64,000 bases of DNA from Salinicola acroporae (GCF_003206615.1 NZ_PZJW01000005.1:62001-126000); one strand, 5' to 3'. Positions 1-8,990 are shown, numbered from the stretch's first letter. A program made the numbers and translations. Notes: generated from the sequence alone by a model not told the origin.

Positions 1-1861
1 AGCCAGGTATGCCGGTGACGAAATTGATCCCGGGCACCTCGTCTCGCAGGCGCTGGCTAAGCTCCTGCACGTAGGCATCGGTTCGCGCCACCGAGGATCC
101 TGCGGGCAGATTGACGGCAGCCAGCGCGACGCCCTGATCCTCGGAAGGGAGCAGCGCCGCCGGCAACTGGGCAAAGATCAGCCAGGAAACGATGCCCGCG
201 GCAGCCAAACCGACGATCACCAGCCACAGCTGGTGGATGAGGAAGTTGGTGATCGCCATGAAGAAATCGGTGATCTTGTCGAAGATCTTGTTGAACCAGT
301 CGAACGGCTTGCGGATGGCGCGGATGAAACCGGACTGTTGGAGGCGATCCTGGTTCTTCAGGAAGATCGCACTCATGGCCGGGGTGAACGACAGTGCCAC
401 GATGGCCGAAATCGCTACCGAGATCGCGATGGTGATCGCGAACTGCTGGTACATCTGCCCGGTCAGGCCGCTCATGAAACCGACCGGCACGAACACCGCG
501 GCCATGATGAAGGCGGTCGCAATGACCGCGCCCGACACCTCTTTCATTGCCTCGAGCGCAGCACTGAACGGGGTCGCCTCCTCATCCTCTTCCATGATGC
601 GTTCGACGTTCTCGATGACCACGATGGCGTCATCCACCACGATTCCGATTGCCAGTATCATGCCGAACAGCGACAACAGGTTGATCGAGAAATCGAGCAG
701 GTACATCCCGGCAAACGTCCCCACCACCGAAATCGGCACCACCGACATCGCCACCAGAGTGGAGCGCCAGCTCTGCAGGAACAGGAACACGATCACCGCC
801 ACGAGCAATAAGGCCTCGATGAAGGTGTGCTCTACCGACTGCACGGAGGCGTCGATGAACAGCGTCGTGTCGTAGGGGATATCGAAATCCAGTCCCGGCG
901 GGAAACGCGTCTTGAGGTCCGCCATCGACTGCTTGACTTCGTTGGCCACGTCCAGCGCGTTGGCCCCCGGCTGCAAGTAGATGGCGATCGGCGCGATCGG
1001 TTTGTTGTTGACGTAGGCCTGAATGCCGTAGCTGTTTTTGCCCAATTCGATACGCGCCACATCGCTCAAACGCAGCGAAGAACCGTCCGGATTGGTTCGC
1101 AGCACGATCTCGCGAAACTGGTCGACGCTCTCGTAACGGCCCTGAGTGGTAATGGTATAGGTGTAGGGCGTGGGGTCGCTCTGCGGCTCGGCTCCGAGCT
1201 TGCCGCCCGCCACCACCGCGTTCTGCGCCTGTATCGCCGAGGAGACTTCGGCCGGGGTCAGATCGTACTGGGCCAGCTTGTCCGGGTTGAGCCAGACACG
1301 CATCGCGAACTCCTGGCTACCCAGCACTTCCGCCTGCCCCACGCCAGGAAGGCGTGAGAGCTCATCGGTCACGTTGATGTTGGCGTAGTTGGTCAGATAC
1401 AGCGAGTCGTAGGCATCGGAGTCCGAGGTAATGCCCACGAACAGGAGGATGCTCGACGACCGCTGCTCGACCGTGACCCCCTGGGACTGCACCTCGCTGG
1501 GAAGCTGCGACAGCGCTCGCTGGACCCGGTTATTGACGTTGATCGTTGCCGTCTGCGGGTCGGTGCCAATATTGAAATAGACGCTCATGGACATCTGACC
1601 GCTATCCGAACTGCTCGAGGTCAGATAGATCATGTCCTGAGTGCCGTTGATCTCCTGGGCGATCACCGAGGCGACCGTGTCGGAGACCGTCTGGGCGCTG
1701 GCACCGGGATAGGTCGCGGAGACGCTGATCGTTGGCGGTACGACAGGCGGATACTGCTCGATGGGCAGCGTCCGCATCGCCATCAACCCGATCAGCGTGA
1801 TGATGACCGAGAGGACGGTAGCGAAGATCGGGCGTCTGATGAAAACGCTGGAAAAGTTCAT
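1..1861 (-). CDS. acrB: RND (HAE1) multidrug efflux inner-membrane transporter, 3'-truncated by window edge
   Basis: This is the proton-driven inner-membrane pump of a tripartite multidrug efflux system. The frame opens with MNFSSVFIRRPIFATVLS, the classic cytoplasmic start and first membrane helix of AcrB/MexB proteins. About 620 codons are present; the family is usually 1030-1050 aa, so the C-terminal part lies outside the window. The transmembrane-4 motif GIVVDDAIVVIENVERI, with the paired proton-relay aspartates, is intact, and the porter-domain sequence is typical. The ATG overlaps the TGA of the upstream acrA as TGATG, so the two are translationally coupled. The divergent TetR gene and operator suggest AcrR-type repression. 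The outer-membrane partner is not in view. The family is certain; the exact orthologue (AcrB, MexB or TtgB) is not. Confidence 0.93.
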   Translation of the reverse strand, partial: MNFSSVFIRRPIFATVLSVIITLIGLMAMRTLPIEQYPPVVPPTISVSATYPGASAQTVSDTVASVIAQEINGTQDMIYLTSSSSDSGQMSMSVYFNIGTDPQTATINVNNRVQRALSQLPSEVQSQGVTVEQRSSSILLFVGITSDSDAYDSLYLTNYANINVTDELSRLPGVGQAEVLGSQEFAMRVWLNPDKLAQYDLTPAEVSSAIQAQNAVVAGGKLGAEPQSDPTPYTYTITTQGRYESVDQFREIVLRTNPDGSSLRLSDVARIELGKNSYGIQAYVNNKPIAPIAIYLQPGANALDVANEVKQSMADLKTRFPPGLDFDIPYDTTLFIDASVQSVEHTFIEALLLVAVIVFLFLQSWRSTLVAMSVVPISVVGTFAGMYLLDFSINLLSLFGMILAIGIVVDDAIVVIENVERIMEEDEEATPFSAALEAMKEVSGAVIATAFIMAAVFVPVGFMSGLTGQMYQQFAITIAISVAISAIVALSFTPAMSAIFLKNQDRLQQSGFIRAIRKPFDWFNKIFDKITDFFMAITNFLIHQLWLVIVGLAAAGIVSWLIFAQLPAALLPSEDQGVALAAVNLPAGSSVARTDAYVQELSQRLRDEVPGINFVTGIPG

Positions 1862-3150
1862 CAATTGGCCCCGTTCTGTCCGTCTTTCGCCTCTTGCGCA
1901 TCGAGGTGAGCGCCCTCGACACCCTCACCACCCTGGGCATCGGCCTCCTGGGAAGGATTCTCGCCGGCGTTGTTTTGCGGTTGCGGCACTTGGCCGTTGA
2001 AGGCTTGCGCGTCGATCTCGTCGCCGGCGGAGACGCTACCGATGCCCGACACGACGACTCGGTCGCCCGGATTCAACCCCTCGGTGATGATCTGCCAGTC
2101 TCCCGCGATCTCGCCCAGCGACACGAAACGTGACTCGGCCTTGCCCTCACCGTTGACGACGAAGACCTGGGGTCCCTTGAGTCCCTCGGTCACCGCAATG
2201 GCCGGTACGGCGTAGACGTCGTAACGCATCACGTTGGGCAACTTGACCCGCACGAACTGACCCGGCAGGAAGAGCTGGTCATCGTTCTGGAACACCGCTT
2301 CGGCCTGGACCGTGCTGGTGGACTCGTCGACTCTCGAGCCGAGGAAGTCGAGCTTGCCCCGCAACTGAAGCGCCTCGTGACTGGCACTTTCGGTACCCGG
2401 CGCGGTCAAAACGGCGACATCGGCTTGTTCGGCATTGCCCTGCTGGCGCTGGTGACGGAGGGAGAACGCGTCATCGGCGGGCAGTGAAAAACGCACCTCG
2501 ATCGGATTCAGCGGCGTGATGGTCGCCAGTTCCTGAGGCGGCTGTACCAGGTTACCGACATTGACCTCGCTTAGACTGATCATGCCGCTGACCGGCGCAT
2601 TGACTTGGGTGTAGCTGAGATCGATCTGGGCACTGTCCAGCGCCGCCTGGGCCTGGGCCTGCGCGGCTTGCGCGGTCCGCAGATCCGCCTGGGCCTGATC
2701 GCGCTGCTGTTGACTGACGGAGTTCTGGTTGTAAAGACGCTGGTAGCGCTCGGCGTCGCGCTGGGCGCGGTACACCTCTGCCTGCGCGCTCTGCACGTCG
2801 GCCCGATTCTGCGCAACCGTCGCCTCGTAGGGTGCCTGCTCGATGGTGAAGAGCTTGTCCCCCTTCTCGACCATGCTCCCCTCGCGATAGTGGCGGGCTT
2901 CGAGGATCCCTTCCACGCGTCCCATCACCGTGACTTCGCGGTTGCTGCGAATCTGGGCGGGATACTCCTTGGAGAGCGAGACGTCGTGGGCCTCGACCTT
3001 CATCACTTCAGCCTTGGTGGGCGGCTTCTGCTGTTGCCCCCCCCCTTGCTGAGCGTTTTGCTGATCGTCTCCACCGCAGGCGGCCAAGGCCAACGACAGC
3101 AACATCGCCCCACCGAAACCGAGGGTGCCATTCATGAAATTAGGGCGCAT
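1861..3150 (-). CDS. acrA: RND efflux periplasmic adaptor (membrane fusion) lipoprotein, AcrA-like
   Basis: This periplasmic adaptor bridges the RND pump and an outer-membrane channel. It is 429 aa from the ATG at 3150, which follows GGAG at good spacing; longer upstream starts would read through the regulatory region. The N-terminus is a lipoprotein signal ending in LALAACGG (lipobox LAAC), so it should be lipid-anchored in the inner membrane. The order of parts is typical: barrel/lipoyl half (GRVEGILEARHYREGSMVEKG), a Gln/Ala-rich alpha-helical hairpin at about residues 100-165, the second lipoyl half (INAPVSG-like YTQVNAPVSG), then the beta-barrel. The C-terminal tail is low complexity (Gln, Asn, Gly, Glu). 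It is co-transcribed with, and overlaps, the pump gene downstream. Confidence 0.93.
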   Translation of the reverse strand: MRPNFMNGTLGFGGAMLLSLALAACGGDDQQNAQQGGGQQQKPPTKAEVMKVEAHDVSLSKEYPAQIRSNREVTVMGRVEGILEARHYREGSMVEKGDKLFTIEQAPYEATVAQNRADVQSAQAEVYRAQRDAERYQRLYNQNSVSQQQRDQAQADLRTAQAAQAQAQAALDSAQIDLSYTQVNAPVSGMISLSEVNVGNLVQPPQELATITPLNPIEVRFSLPADDAFSLRHQRQQGNAEQADVAVLTAPGTESASHEALQLRGKLDFLGSRVDESTSTVQAEAVFQNDDQLFLPGQFVRVKLPNVMRYDVYAVPAIAVTEGLKGPQVFVVNGEGKAESRFVSLGEIAGDWQIITEGLNPGDRVVVSGIGSVSAGDEIDAQAFNGQVPQPQNNAGENPSQEADAQGGEGVEGAHLDAQEAKDGQNGAN

Positions 3151-3179
3151 GAGTCTCCGTCCTGGAAAGGGGTGCCTAA

Positions 3180-3219
3180 ATGAATGTAGCGAGCTTACAG
3201 GCATACATACATGAATGTA
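3180..3219. promoter_or_regulatory. AcrR-box-like operator in the acrA/acrR divergent promoter region
   Basis: The sequence TACATACATGAATGTA (3204-3219) has the inverted repeat TACAT-N6-ATGTA. The nonamer ATGAATGTA occurs twice as a direct repeat, at 3180-3188 and 3211-3219. This closely resembles the known Escherichia coli AcrR operator, which is built from TACATACAT and ATGTATGTA half sites. It lies between the divergent pump genes and the TetR gene, where an autoregulated repressor would bind. That AcrR binds here is inference from resemblance and position. Confidence 0.72.
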
Positions 3220-3318
3220 AACTTGCCGATAATTCGTTATGCTGCATCTTGCCGACTTTAACCCGTCCATAAGAAAAGCCATTCGCCATGACTCACTCAC
3301 GCCAGCGACGACATCATC

Positions 3319-3969
3319 ATGCCCAAACGCACCAAGGCTGAAGCCGAAGCCACCCGAGAGGCCCTGCTCGACGCCGCCGAGGTCATCTTTCTCGAGCGCG
3401 GCGTTTCGAGAACCTCGCTCGAGCAGATCGCTCGCCAGGCGGGCATGACCCGCGGCGCCGTCTACTGGCATTTCAAGAACAAGTCCGACCTGTTCCACGC
3501 CATGCTGGATCGCGTCAAGATGCCGCTTCGCCAGTTACTGGATGATGTCGAGGACCCCGAACGTCCGCGCGCACCGCTGGAGAGTCTACGGTTGGCCGCC
3601 CTGCACGCCTTGGAGAGACTGCAGGGTCCTCGGTCCCGGCGAGTGCACACGATCCTGTTTCACTGCTGCGAGGCATCCAGCGACGTCAACATTCTCGAGC
3701 TGCATCAACGGCTCGCCGACGACTGCCACGAGACCATGCTGGAACGCTTCGAGGAGGCAAATCGCACCGGCACGATGATAGCGAGCATCGAACCCGAAAT
3801 CGCCTGCCGCATGCTGATGTCGATGTTCGGCGGCCTGATGCACGACTGGCTGCGCGATCCGACACGCTACGATATTGGCGATATCGGCCCACGTATGATC
3901 GACACCTTCTTCGAGCGCATCTCGCCATGCGCGACCCATTGCCCCTCGTCGCCCCAGTCTTCTTCCTGA
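3319..3969 (+). CDS. acrR: TetR/AcrR family repressor of the adjacent efflux operon
   Basis: This is a 216-aa TetR-family regulator. The N-terminal helix-turn-helix is clear: TREALLDAAEVIFLERG, then TSLEQIARQAGMTRGAVYWHF, very close to AcrR/TtgR. The C-terminal part (about residues 60-205) is the ligand-binding domain that senses pump substrates in this family. It is transcribed divergently from acrA across a palindromic AcrR-like box, so it most likely represses both itself and acrAB until a toxic ligand binds. The C-terminal tail is Ser/Pro rich and not conserved in kind. Family assignment is secure; the inducing ligands cannot be read from sequence. Confidence 0.92.
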   Translation: MPKRTKAEAEATREALLDAAEVIFLERGVSRTSLEQIARQAGMTRGAVYWHFKNKSDLFHAMLDRVKMPLRQLLDDVEDPERPRAPLESLRLAALHALERLQGPRSRRVHTILFHCCEASSDVNILELHQRLADDCHETMLERFEEANRTGTMIASIEPEIACRMLMSMFGGLMHDWLRDPTRYDIGDIGPRMIDTFFERISPCATHCPSSPQSSS

Positions 3970-4039
3970 ACTCCGGCCCGCACGGGCGGACAGCGCCATC
4001 GATCAGTCCGTCCGGCGGCGGAAACAAGACTTTCGTCGC

Positions 4040-4080
4040 AAAGACACCACCGTTGTGACCCTCGACACTGGGTGGTCTTT
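4040..4080 (+). terminator. Possible terminator hairpin after acrR
   Basis: AAAG and ACCACC (4040-4051) pair with GGTGGT and CTTT (4071-4080), with a two-base bulge and a 19-base loop. The right arm ends in a short T run. It sits about 70 bp after the acrR stop and just before the next Shine-Dalgarno sequence. The loop is long and the U tract weak, so this is a tentative call. Confidence 0.3.
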
Positions 4081-4099
4081 GTGCCGGAGGATTTCGATC

Positions 4100-5056
4100 A
4101 TGTCCTATCCAGACTGGCTAGTCGTCGAGGACGACCGCTTTTCCTCACTGGTCTTGCCCAATGGCCAGCTCGAGCGACTCTGGCAAGCCGGCCGCTGGTG
4201 CGAGGGGCCAGCCTACTTCGCCGCCGGGCGCTATCTGCTCTGGTCGGACATTCCCAACGACCGTATTCTGCGCTACGACGAAAACGACGGGCACGTCTCC
4301 GTCTTTCGCCAACCCGCTGCCTTCAGCAACGGCCAGACGCTGGACCGTGACGGCCGCCTCATCACCTGCGAGCACGGCAGCCGCAGCGTCACTCGCACCG
4401 AGCACAACGGGCGTATCGCGACCTTGGCGGATGCCTTCGAAGGCCGCCGGCTCAACTCGCCCAACGATGTCGTGGTCAAGTCCGATGGCTCGATCTGGTT
4501 CACCGATCCCAGCTAGGGCATCGACAGCGATTACGAAGGTGGCAAACGACGCTCCGAGCTCGATTGCCACGTCTACTGCCTTACCCCCGGCGGCGAACTG
4601 CGTCGCGTGGCCGATGATTTCGAGAAACCCAACGGCCTTGCCTTCTCCCCCGACGAAACCTGGCTCTACGTATCAGATACCGGCGCGACGCATCGCGCCG
4701 ACGGGCCCCGGCATATCCGGAGATTCCGCGTCGAGCAGGACCATCGCCTGCAGGGCGGCGAGGTGTTTGCCGTGTCGGACTGCGGGCTCTTCGACGGTTT
4801 CCGCCTGGATATCGCCGGCAACCTGTGGACCAGCGCCGGCGACGGTGTTCACTGCTACGCCCCGGATGGCACTCGCCTCGGTCGCATCCTGATCCCGGAG
4901 ACCGTGGCCAACGTCTGCTTCGGCGGCATCAGCCGCAATCGACTCTACGTCTGCGCCACCACGTCGCTCTACGCACTGCCCCTCAATACCCGAGGGCATC
5001 ACGTCATCGGCGAGGCCGTCGCCCCTGCCGATATTCGCGCTCCGGCACGCGCCTGA
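4100..5056 (+). pseudogene. SMP-30/gluconolactonase family hydrolase interrupted by an in-frame TAG
   Basis: The intact protein would be a six-bladed propeller lactonase/calcium-binding hydrolase acting on sugar lactones. Translation starts at MSYPDWLVVEDDRF (ATG 4100, GGAGG upstream). It shows the family segments WCEGPAYF, LNSPNDVVV and IWFTDPS, then meets TAG at 4514-4516. The same frame continues uninterrupted to TGA at 5056 with GID, the metal-site region KPNGLAFSPDE, LYVSDTG and a C-terminal blade including FDGFRLDIAGNLWTS. Family members usually have Tyr at the stop position (FTDPxYG), so one base change TAC/TAT to TAG explains it. The full frame is 318 codons, a normal length. It is therefore a single-lesion pseudogene, a sequencing error, or an amber codon that is read through. 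Confidence 0.85.
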
Positions 5057-5069
5057 CCGGAGAGCTCCG

Positions 5070-5915
5070 TCAGCCGGCCAGAATGCGATCGGCCGCCCTC
5101 GCCACGCCATGGCGATAGGTGCCACCGAACAGGTAGAGATGGTTGAGCAGCGGGTAGAGCTGGAACAGCGCTTCCCGCCGCTCCCAGTCCGCGGGTCGGT
5201 CGCCGTCCCAGTAGGCTTCGAAGAAGGCGTCGCCAGGCCCGCCGAAGAGCGTCAGCATGGCCACGTCCACGTCGGGATAGTGCCGGTAGACGGCGGGATC
5301 GATGATTGCCGGCCCCTGCGGCGTGAACAGCACGTTGCCGGACCACAGGTCACCGTGCACCAGCGACGACGGTGCCTGTTCGAGCCAGCGCTCCAGCGAG
5401 TCGGCGGCCCGCTCGACACGCCCGGCGAGCGCGGCATCCAGCACGTCCCGCTCGTGACAGCCTCTCATTAATGGCAGCAGACGACGGTCGCGCTGAAAGG
5501 CACGTCCGTCGGCCAGCGGGGCGTTGGGCTGCGGGGTCAAGCCACAGGCGTTGTCCCGCGACCAGCCATGTCCGGCATCAGCGTCGCGGGAATCCCGGTG
5601 CAATTGGCGCAAGCCTTCACCCAGCGCCGCGCCGTCCCGCTTCCCCGTGCTTTCCAGAGCCTGCATGATCAGCAGGTCGCCGTCTTCGGCCAGCACTTCC
5701 GGCACGATGAGCTTACGACAGACGGCACCCAACGCTCGCAGGCCGTCGGCCTCGCCGGCGACACGCTCAGGCGTATCGCGCTTGACGATAAAGGGCGTCG
5801 CGCCGTCGACCCGCCACAGCCCCGCCCCACTGTCGCCACCGGAGAGTGGTGTGATCGCGGCGCCATCAACGGGCATTTCCAGGGCCGCCAGCCGCTGTCT
5901 CAGCACCCGTGTCAT
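5070..5915 (-). CDS. Fructosamine kinase / FN3K-like aminoglycoside-phosphotransferase-fold kinase
   Basis: This small kinase of the fructosamine kinase family phosphorylates ketosamine groups on glycated amines or proteins, leading to deglycation. It has 281 aa with PLSGGDSGAGLWRV (nucleotide loop), FIVKRD (ATP lysine), catalytic LVHGDLWSGNVL and the metal-binding AIIDPAVYRHYPDVDVAM. The C-terminal FQLYPLLNHLYLFGG is also typical. The ATG at 5915 is preferred over a GTG one codon upstream. The start lies within the 3' end of the upstream antiporter gene, an overlap of about 50 bp, which suggests co-transcription. The family is clear; the physiological substrate is not known for bacterial members. 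Confidence 0.88.
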   Translation of the reverse strand: MTRVLRQRLAALEMPVDGAAITPLSGGDSGAGLWRVDGATPFIVKRDTPERVAGEADGLRALGAVCRKLIVPEVLAEDGDLLIMQALESTGKRDGAALGEGLRQLHRDSRDADAGHGWSRDNACGLTPQPNAPLADGRAFQRDRRLLPLMRGCHERDVLDAALAGRVERAADSLERWLEQAPSSLVHGDLWSGNVLFTPQGPAIIDPAVYRHYPDVDVAMLTLFGGPGDAFFEAYWDGDRPADWERREALFQLYPLLNHLYLFGGTYRHGVARAADRILAG

Positions 5916-7749
5916 CACGTACCTCCTCGTTCACGTCGTCGCTATCATTGGCAGCAGCGGCCTCCTCGCGTGCGCTCTCCTTGCTGCCACGGCCCCGGTT
6001 GAGCTCCTGCTGGAACAAGGACCTCAGCTCCGCCATCGCCGCCTTTTCGGTCGCCATCAACCGTTCCGTGTCGTTGCGGTGGGCATAGGTATCCTTGAGC
6101 AACTGGTTGTCGAAGTCGCGGAAAGTTCGTACCGCATTGATGGCGTTCGAACTGGGATAGCCAAGCCCCTTGAGCACTTCGACGCTCATTTCCATGCTCG
6201 AGGCGAACGTTTCCCGCACCACGCCGTCGACACCGATCTCCATCAGTTGCCAGGCGTGGTGGCGGTTGCGGGCGCGGGCATAGACGGAAAGCTCCGGGAA
6301 ATGGGTCTTGGCCAGGCGGGCAATGGTCAGCGCGGCGCTCTCGCTATCGACCGCGATCACCAGGAGCCGGGCCTTGTCGATACCCGCGGCACGCAGCAGG
6401 TCGAGACGCGTGGCGTCGGCGTAGAAGATGCGGGAGCCGAAGCGGCGAATGAATTCGACCTGGGTGATGTTGGGGTCCAGTGCGGTGAAGTTGATGCCCT
6501 GCATTTTCAGCATGCGCCCCACCATCTGCCCGAATCGCCCGAGACCGGCAATGATCACCGGCGGCGTGTCATCGCCAAAGTCGGTGTCGTAAGGGCGACT
6601 CTCCTTGAGTCGGTTGCCAAGCTTCTCGCCCAACTGGTAGAGAAACGGCGTCGCGGCCATGCTGAGGGTCACCGCGGCGATGCAGAGGCTAGCGATGCGC
6701 TGATCGATGACACCGGCAGCCACGGCCGCGGTCAGCAGCACGAAGTCGAACTCTCCGCCTTGGGCGATGATCGTCGCCAGCCTGGGAATTTCCGTGCGCG
6801 GCAGCCGGGTCACCCAGCCGATGATCGCCAGCACCACGGTCTTGGCCACGGTCATGGCCACGGCGAGCCCCATGACCAGCCAGAGATTGCCCAACACCAG
6901 CGAGAGATCGACCGACATCCCGACGGCGATGAAGAAAAGCCCCAGCAGCAACCCCTTGAATGGCTCGATGTTGGCCTCGAGCTCATGCCGGTATGGGGTA
7001 TCGGCCAACATGACACCGCCCAGAAAGGCGCCCAGCGCCATCGACAAGCCCGCCCACTGCATGACCAGGGCCATCGCCAGCACCAGGAACAATGCGGCGG
7101 CGGTAAAGATCTCATGCACGTCGCTTCGCGCAATCAACGCCAGCACGCGGGGGAAGACCAGGCGGCCGAAAACGATGGCGGCAATCACCACACCGATGCT
7201 GCGCGCAATGACCCAGCCATCGTCCGGTGCCGCATCCGCACGTCCGGCCAGGAACGGCAGCAGCGCCAGCAGGGGTATCACTGCCAGATCCTGGAACAGC
7301 AGCATGGCGAAGGCGCTCTGGCCATGTGGCGTGGCCAGTTGCCGGCGCTCATTGAGTACCTGCAGCGCGAAGGCGGTCGACGATAGCGCCAGCGTCAAGC
7401 CGAGGAAGATGGCGATACTCGGCGGTAGATCGAGCAGCAGCCCGATCGGCATCAGCAGGGCTGCGCAGCCGGCCATCTGCAACGATCCCAATCCCAGCAG
7501 CCGCTTGCGCATCGACCACAACCGCTTGGGTTCCAGCTCCAGACCGATGATGAACAGCAACATCACCACGCCGAACTCGGAGAAATGCAGCACGGACTCA
7601 GGCTCGGATACGAACCCGGTCACCGACGGGCCGGTCAGCAGGCCGATGCAGAGATAGCCCAGAATCGACCCCAGTCCCAGGCGCTGAAACAGGGGTACCG
7701 CGATGATGGCCGCCCCGAGCAGAACGGCCGCCTCATTGAGAAAGTCCAT
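5866..7749 (-). CDS. kefB: Kef-type monovalent cation:proton antiporter with TrkA-N (RCK) domain
   Basis: This 627-aa CPA2-family transporter exchanges potassium (or sodium) for protons. Residues 1-375 form about 12 membrane helices, with family motifs such as GLELEPKRLW, LALSSTAFALQVL and LLFQDLAVIPLLALLPF. A cytosolic RCK/TrkA-N domain follows (VIIAGLGRFGQMVGR, about residue 400), with an NAD-binding glycine-rich loop. The C-terminus is a charged, Glu/Asp/Ala-rich tail. KefB/KefC in E. coli are gated by glutathione adducts; whether that applies here cannot be seen, since no KefF/KefG ancillary gene is adjacent. The downstream neighbour overlaps by about 50 bp. Relevant to ion and pH homeostasis in a halophile. 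The KefB symbol is by similarity. Confidence 0.88.
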   Translation of the reverse strand: MDFLNEAAVLLGAAIIAVPLFQRLGLGSILGYLCIGLLTGPSVTGFVSEPESVLHFSEFGVVMLLFIIGLELEPKRLWSMRKRLLGLGSLQMAGCAALLMPIGLLLDLPPSIAIFLGLTLALSSTAFALQVLNERRQLATPHGQSAFAMLLFQDLAVIPLLALLPFLAGRADAAPDDGWVIARSIGVVIAAIVFGRLVFPRVLALIARSDVHEIFTAAALFLVLAMALVMQWAGLSMALGAFLGGVMLADTPYRHELEANIEPFKGLLLGLFFIAVGMSVDLSLVLGNLWLVMGLAVAMTVAKTVVLAIIGWVTRLPRTEIPRLATIIAQGGEFDFVLLTAAVAAGVIDQRIASLCIAAVTLSMAATPFLYQLGEKLGNRLKESRPYDTDFGDDTPPVIIAGLGRFGQMVGRMLKMQGINFTALDPNITQVEFIRRFGSRIFYADATRLDLLRAAGIDKARLLVIAVDSESAALTIARLAKTHFPELSVYARARNRHHAWQLMEIGVDGVVRETFASSMEMSVEVLKGLGYPSSNAINAVRTFRDFDNQLLKDTYAHRNDTERLMATEKAAMAELRSLFQQELNRGRGSKESAREEAAAANDSDDVNEEVRDDTGAETAAGGPGNAR

Positions 7750-7847
7750 CTACTTTCTATACCTCGTCGCGGCAGAGTGCCGCCCAAGTGGGTCCAAGTG
7801 CAGAGTATCACCAACCGGGGATGCGACCGGGCACCGCCATCACCAAG

Positions 7848-8990
7848 CTATGACGGCGGGTCCTTGAACGGCAGGCGTAGCCGACACTGCTCGAGATAGG
7901 CGTGGACGTAGGCCCGCTCCTCGCGACAGAACTCGGCGACCGCCTCGCGAAACCCCTCATGTTCGAGATAGTGAAGCGATCGGCTGATGACCGGTGCGAA
8001 CCCTCGGGTCAGCTTGTGTTCCCCCTGGGTCCCCGGATCGAACCTTGCCAGGCCGCGCTCGAGGCAGTGCTCTATTCCCTGGTAGTAGCACGTCTCGAAA
8101 TGCAGAAAGTCAGCCTCGACCTCACTGCCCCAGTATCGGCCATAGAGGGCGTCGCCCCCCTGGAGGCAGAGCGCGGCGGCCACCGCCCGGCCCGCCAGAC
8201 TGGCACGCACCAGCATCAGGCAGTCAGGCATGCCGTCGCGCAGCCGGGTGAAGAATTCGAGCGACAGATAGGGTCGCTGCCCTCGTTCGAGGTAGGTCAT
8301 GCAGTAGCAGCGATAGAACTGCGCCAGCACCTGGTCATCGATCCGGTCTCCTGTCAGGCGCTCGAACACGAATCCCTGATCGGACAGCTTGCGCCGCTCT
8401 CGACGTATCTCCTTGCGCTTGCGCGAACTCATGCGCGCCAGGAAGCCGTCGAAGTCGCCGAAGCCGTCGTCCTGCCAGGCGAACTGCACCGCCTGGCGTT
8501 CCAGCAGTGGCGCGCCGATCGCGGCCTGCCAGTCGTCAACCTCGTCGCTATCGGCAAACAGCAAGTGCCAGCTCTGCAGACCGGTGTCGCGAATCAGCGG
8601 CGCCAGTGCGGCGATGACGGCACGCCGGTCGACATCCTCGACCACCGCCAGTCGCGGCCCGATCGCAGGCGTGAACGGAATCGCCGACAGCGACTTGGGG
8701 TAGTAATCGCCGCCCGCGCGCTCCCAGGCATCCGCCCAGGACCAGTCGAACACGTACTCTCCCCGCGAGTGATACTTGGCGTAGCGCGGCAGCGCCCCCA
8801 CCGCTCGCTCGCCCTCGAAAACCATCAGATGGTCCGGTTCCCAACCGGTCTCGGTGTGGGCGCATCCGCAAGCTTCCAGCGCGGCCAGAAACTCGTAGCG
8901 AAGAAACGGATAGCGGGCACCGACCACGGCATTCCAGCGCGACGCACTGACGGCAGCCAGGCTGCCGATATTCTCGACCCGCAATGCCAT
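7848..8990 (-). CDS. GNAT-fold DUF482 / COG3146 family protein (putative N-acyltransferase)
   Basis: This is a 380-aa protein of the peptidogalycan/DUF482 family, which has a tandem GNAT-like fold; no biochemical role is firmly assigned. Recognisable features are PFLRYEFLAALEACG near the N-terminus, RYAKYHSRGEYVFDWSWADAW, SAIPFTPAIGPRL, SSRKRKEIRRERRKL and the C-terminal HFETCYYQGIEHCLERGLARFDPGTQGEHKLTRGF. The ATG at 8990 is chosen because GGGAGGAAGGGA precedes it at ideal spacing; another ATG at 9011, also with a plausible ribosome site, would add seven residues. It stands alone, facing away from the small membrane gene on its right. Confidence 0.85.
   Translation of the reverse strand: MALRVENIGSLAAVSASRWNAVVGARYPFLRYEFLAALEACGCAHTETGWEPDHLMVFEGERAVGALPRYAKYHSRGEYVFDWSWADAWERAGGDYYPKSLSAIPFTPAIGPRLAVVEDVDRRAVIAALAPLIRDTGLQSWHLLFADSDEVDDWQAAIGAPLLERQAVQFAWQDDGFGDFDGFLARMSSRKRKEIRRERRKLSDQGFVFERLTGDRIDDQVLAQFYRCYCMTYLERGQRPYLSLEFFTRLRDGMPDCLMLVRASLAGRAVAAALCLQGGDALYGRYWGSEVEADFLHFETCYYQGIEHCLERGLARFDPGTQGEHKLTRGFAPVISRSLHYLEHEGFREAVAEFCREERAYVHAYLEQCRLRLPFKDPPS

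Noticed and set aside
192-1357. Long plus-strand frames opposite acrB
   Set aside because: These are shadows: acrB on the minus strand reads as a clean, conserved RND protein, whereas the plus frames are Arg/His/Met rich without family resemblance.
5524-7386. A 620-codon plus-strand frame across the Kef antiporter
   Set aside because: Antisense shadow of a conserved transporter gene; Gln/His/Arg-rich text with no domain.
7769-7783. GCGGCA/TGCCGC hairpin between the Kef and DUF482 genes as a terminator
   Set aside because: Stem is only 6 bp and no T run follows in the direction of the DUF482 transcript; too weak to call.
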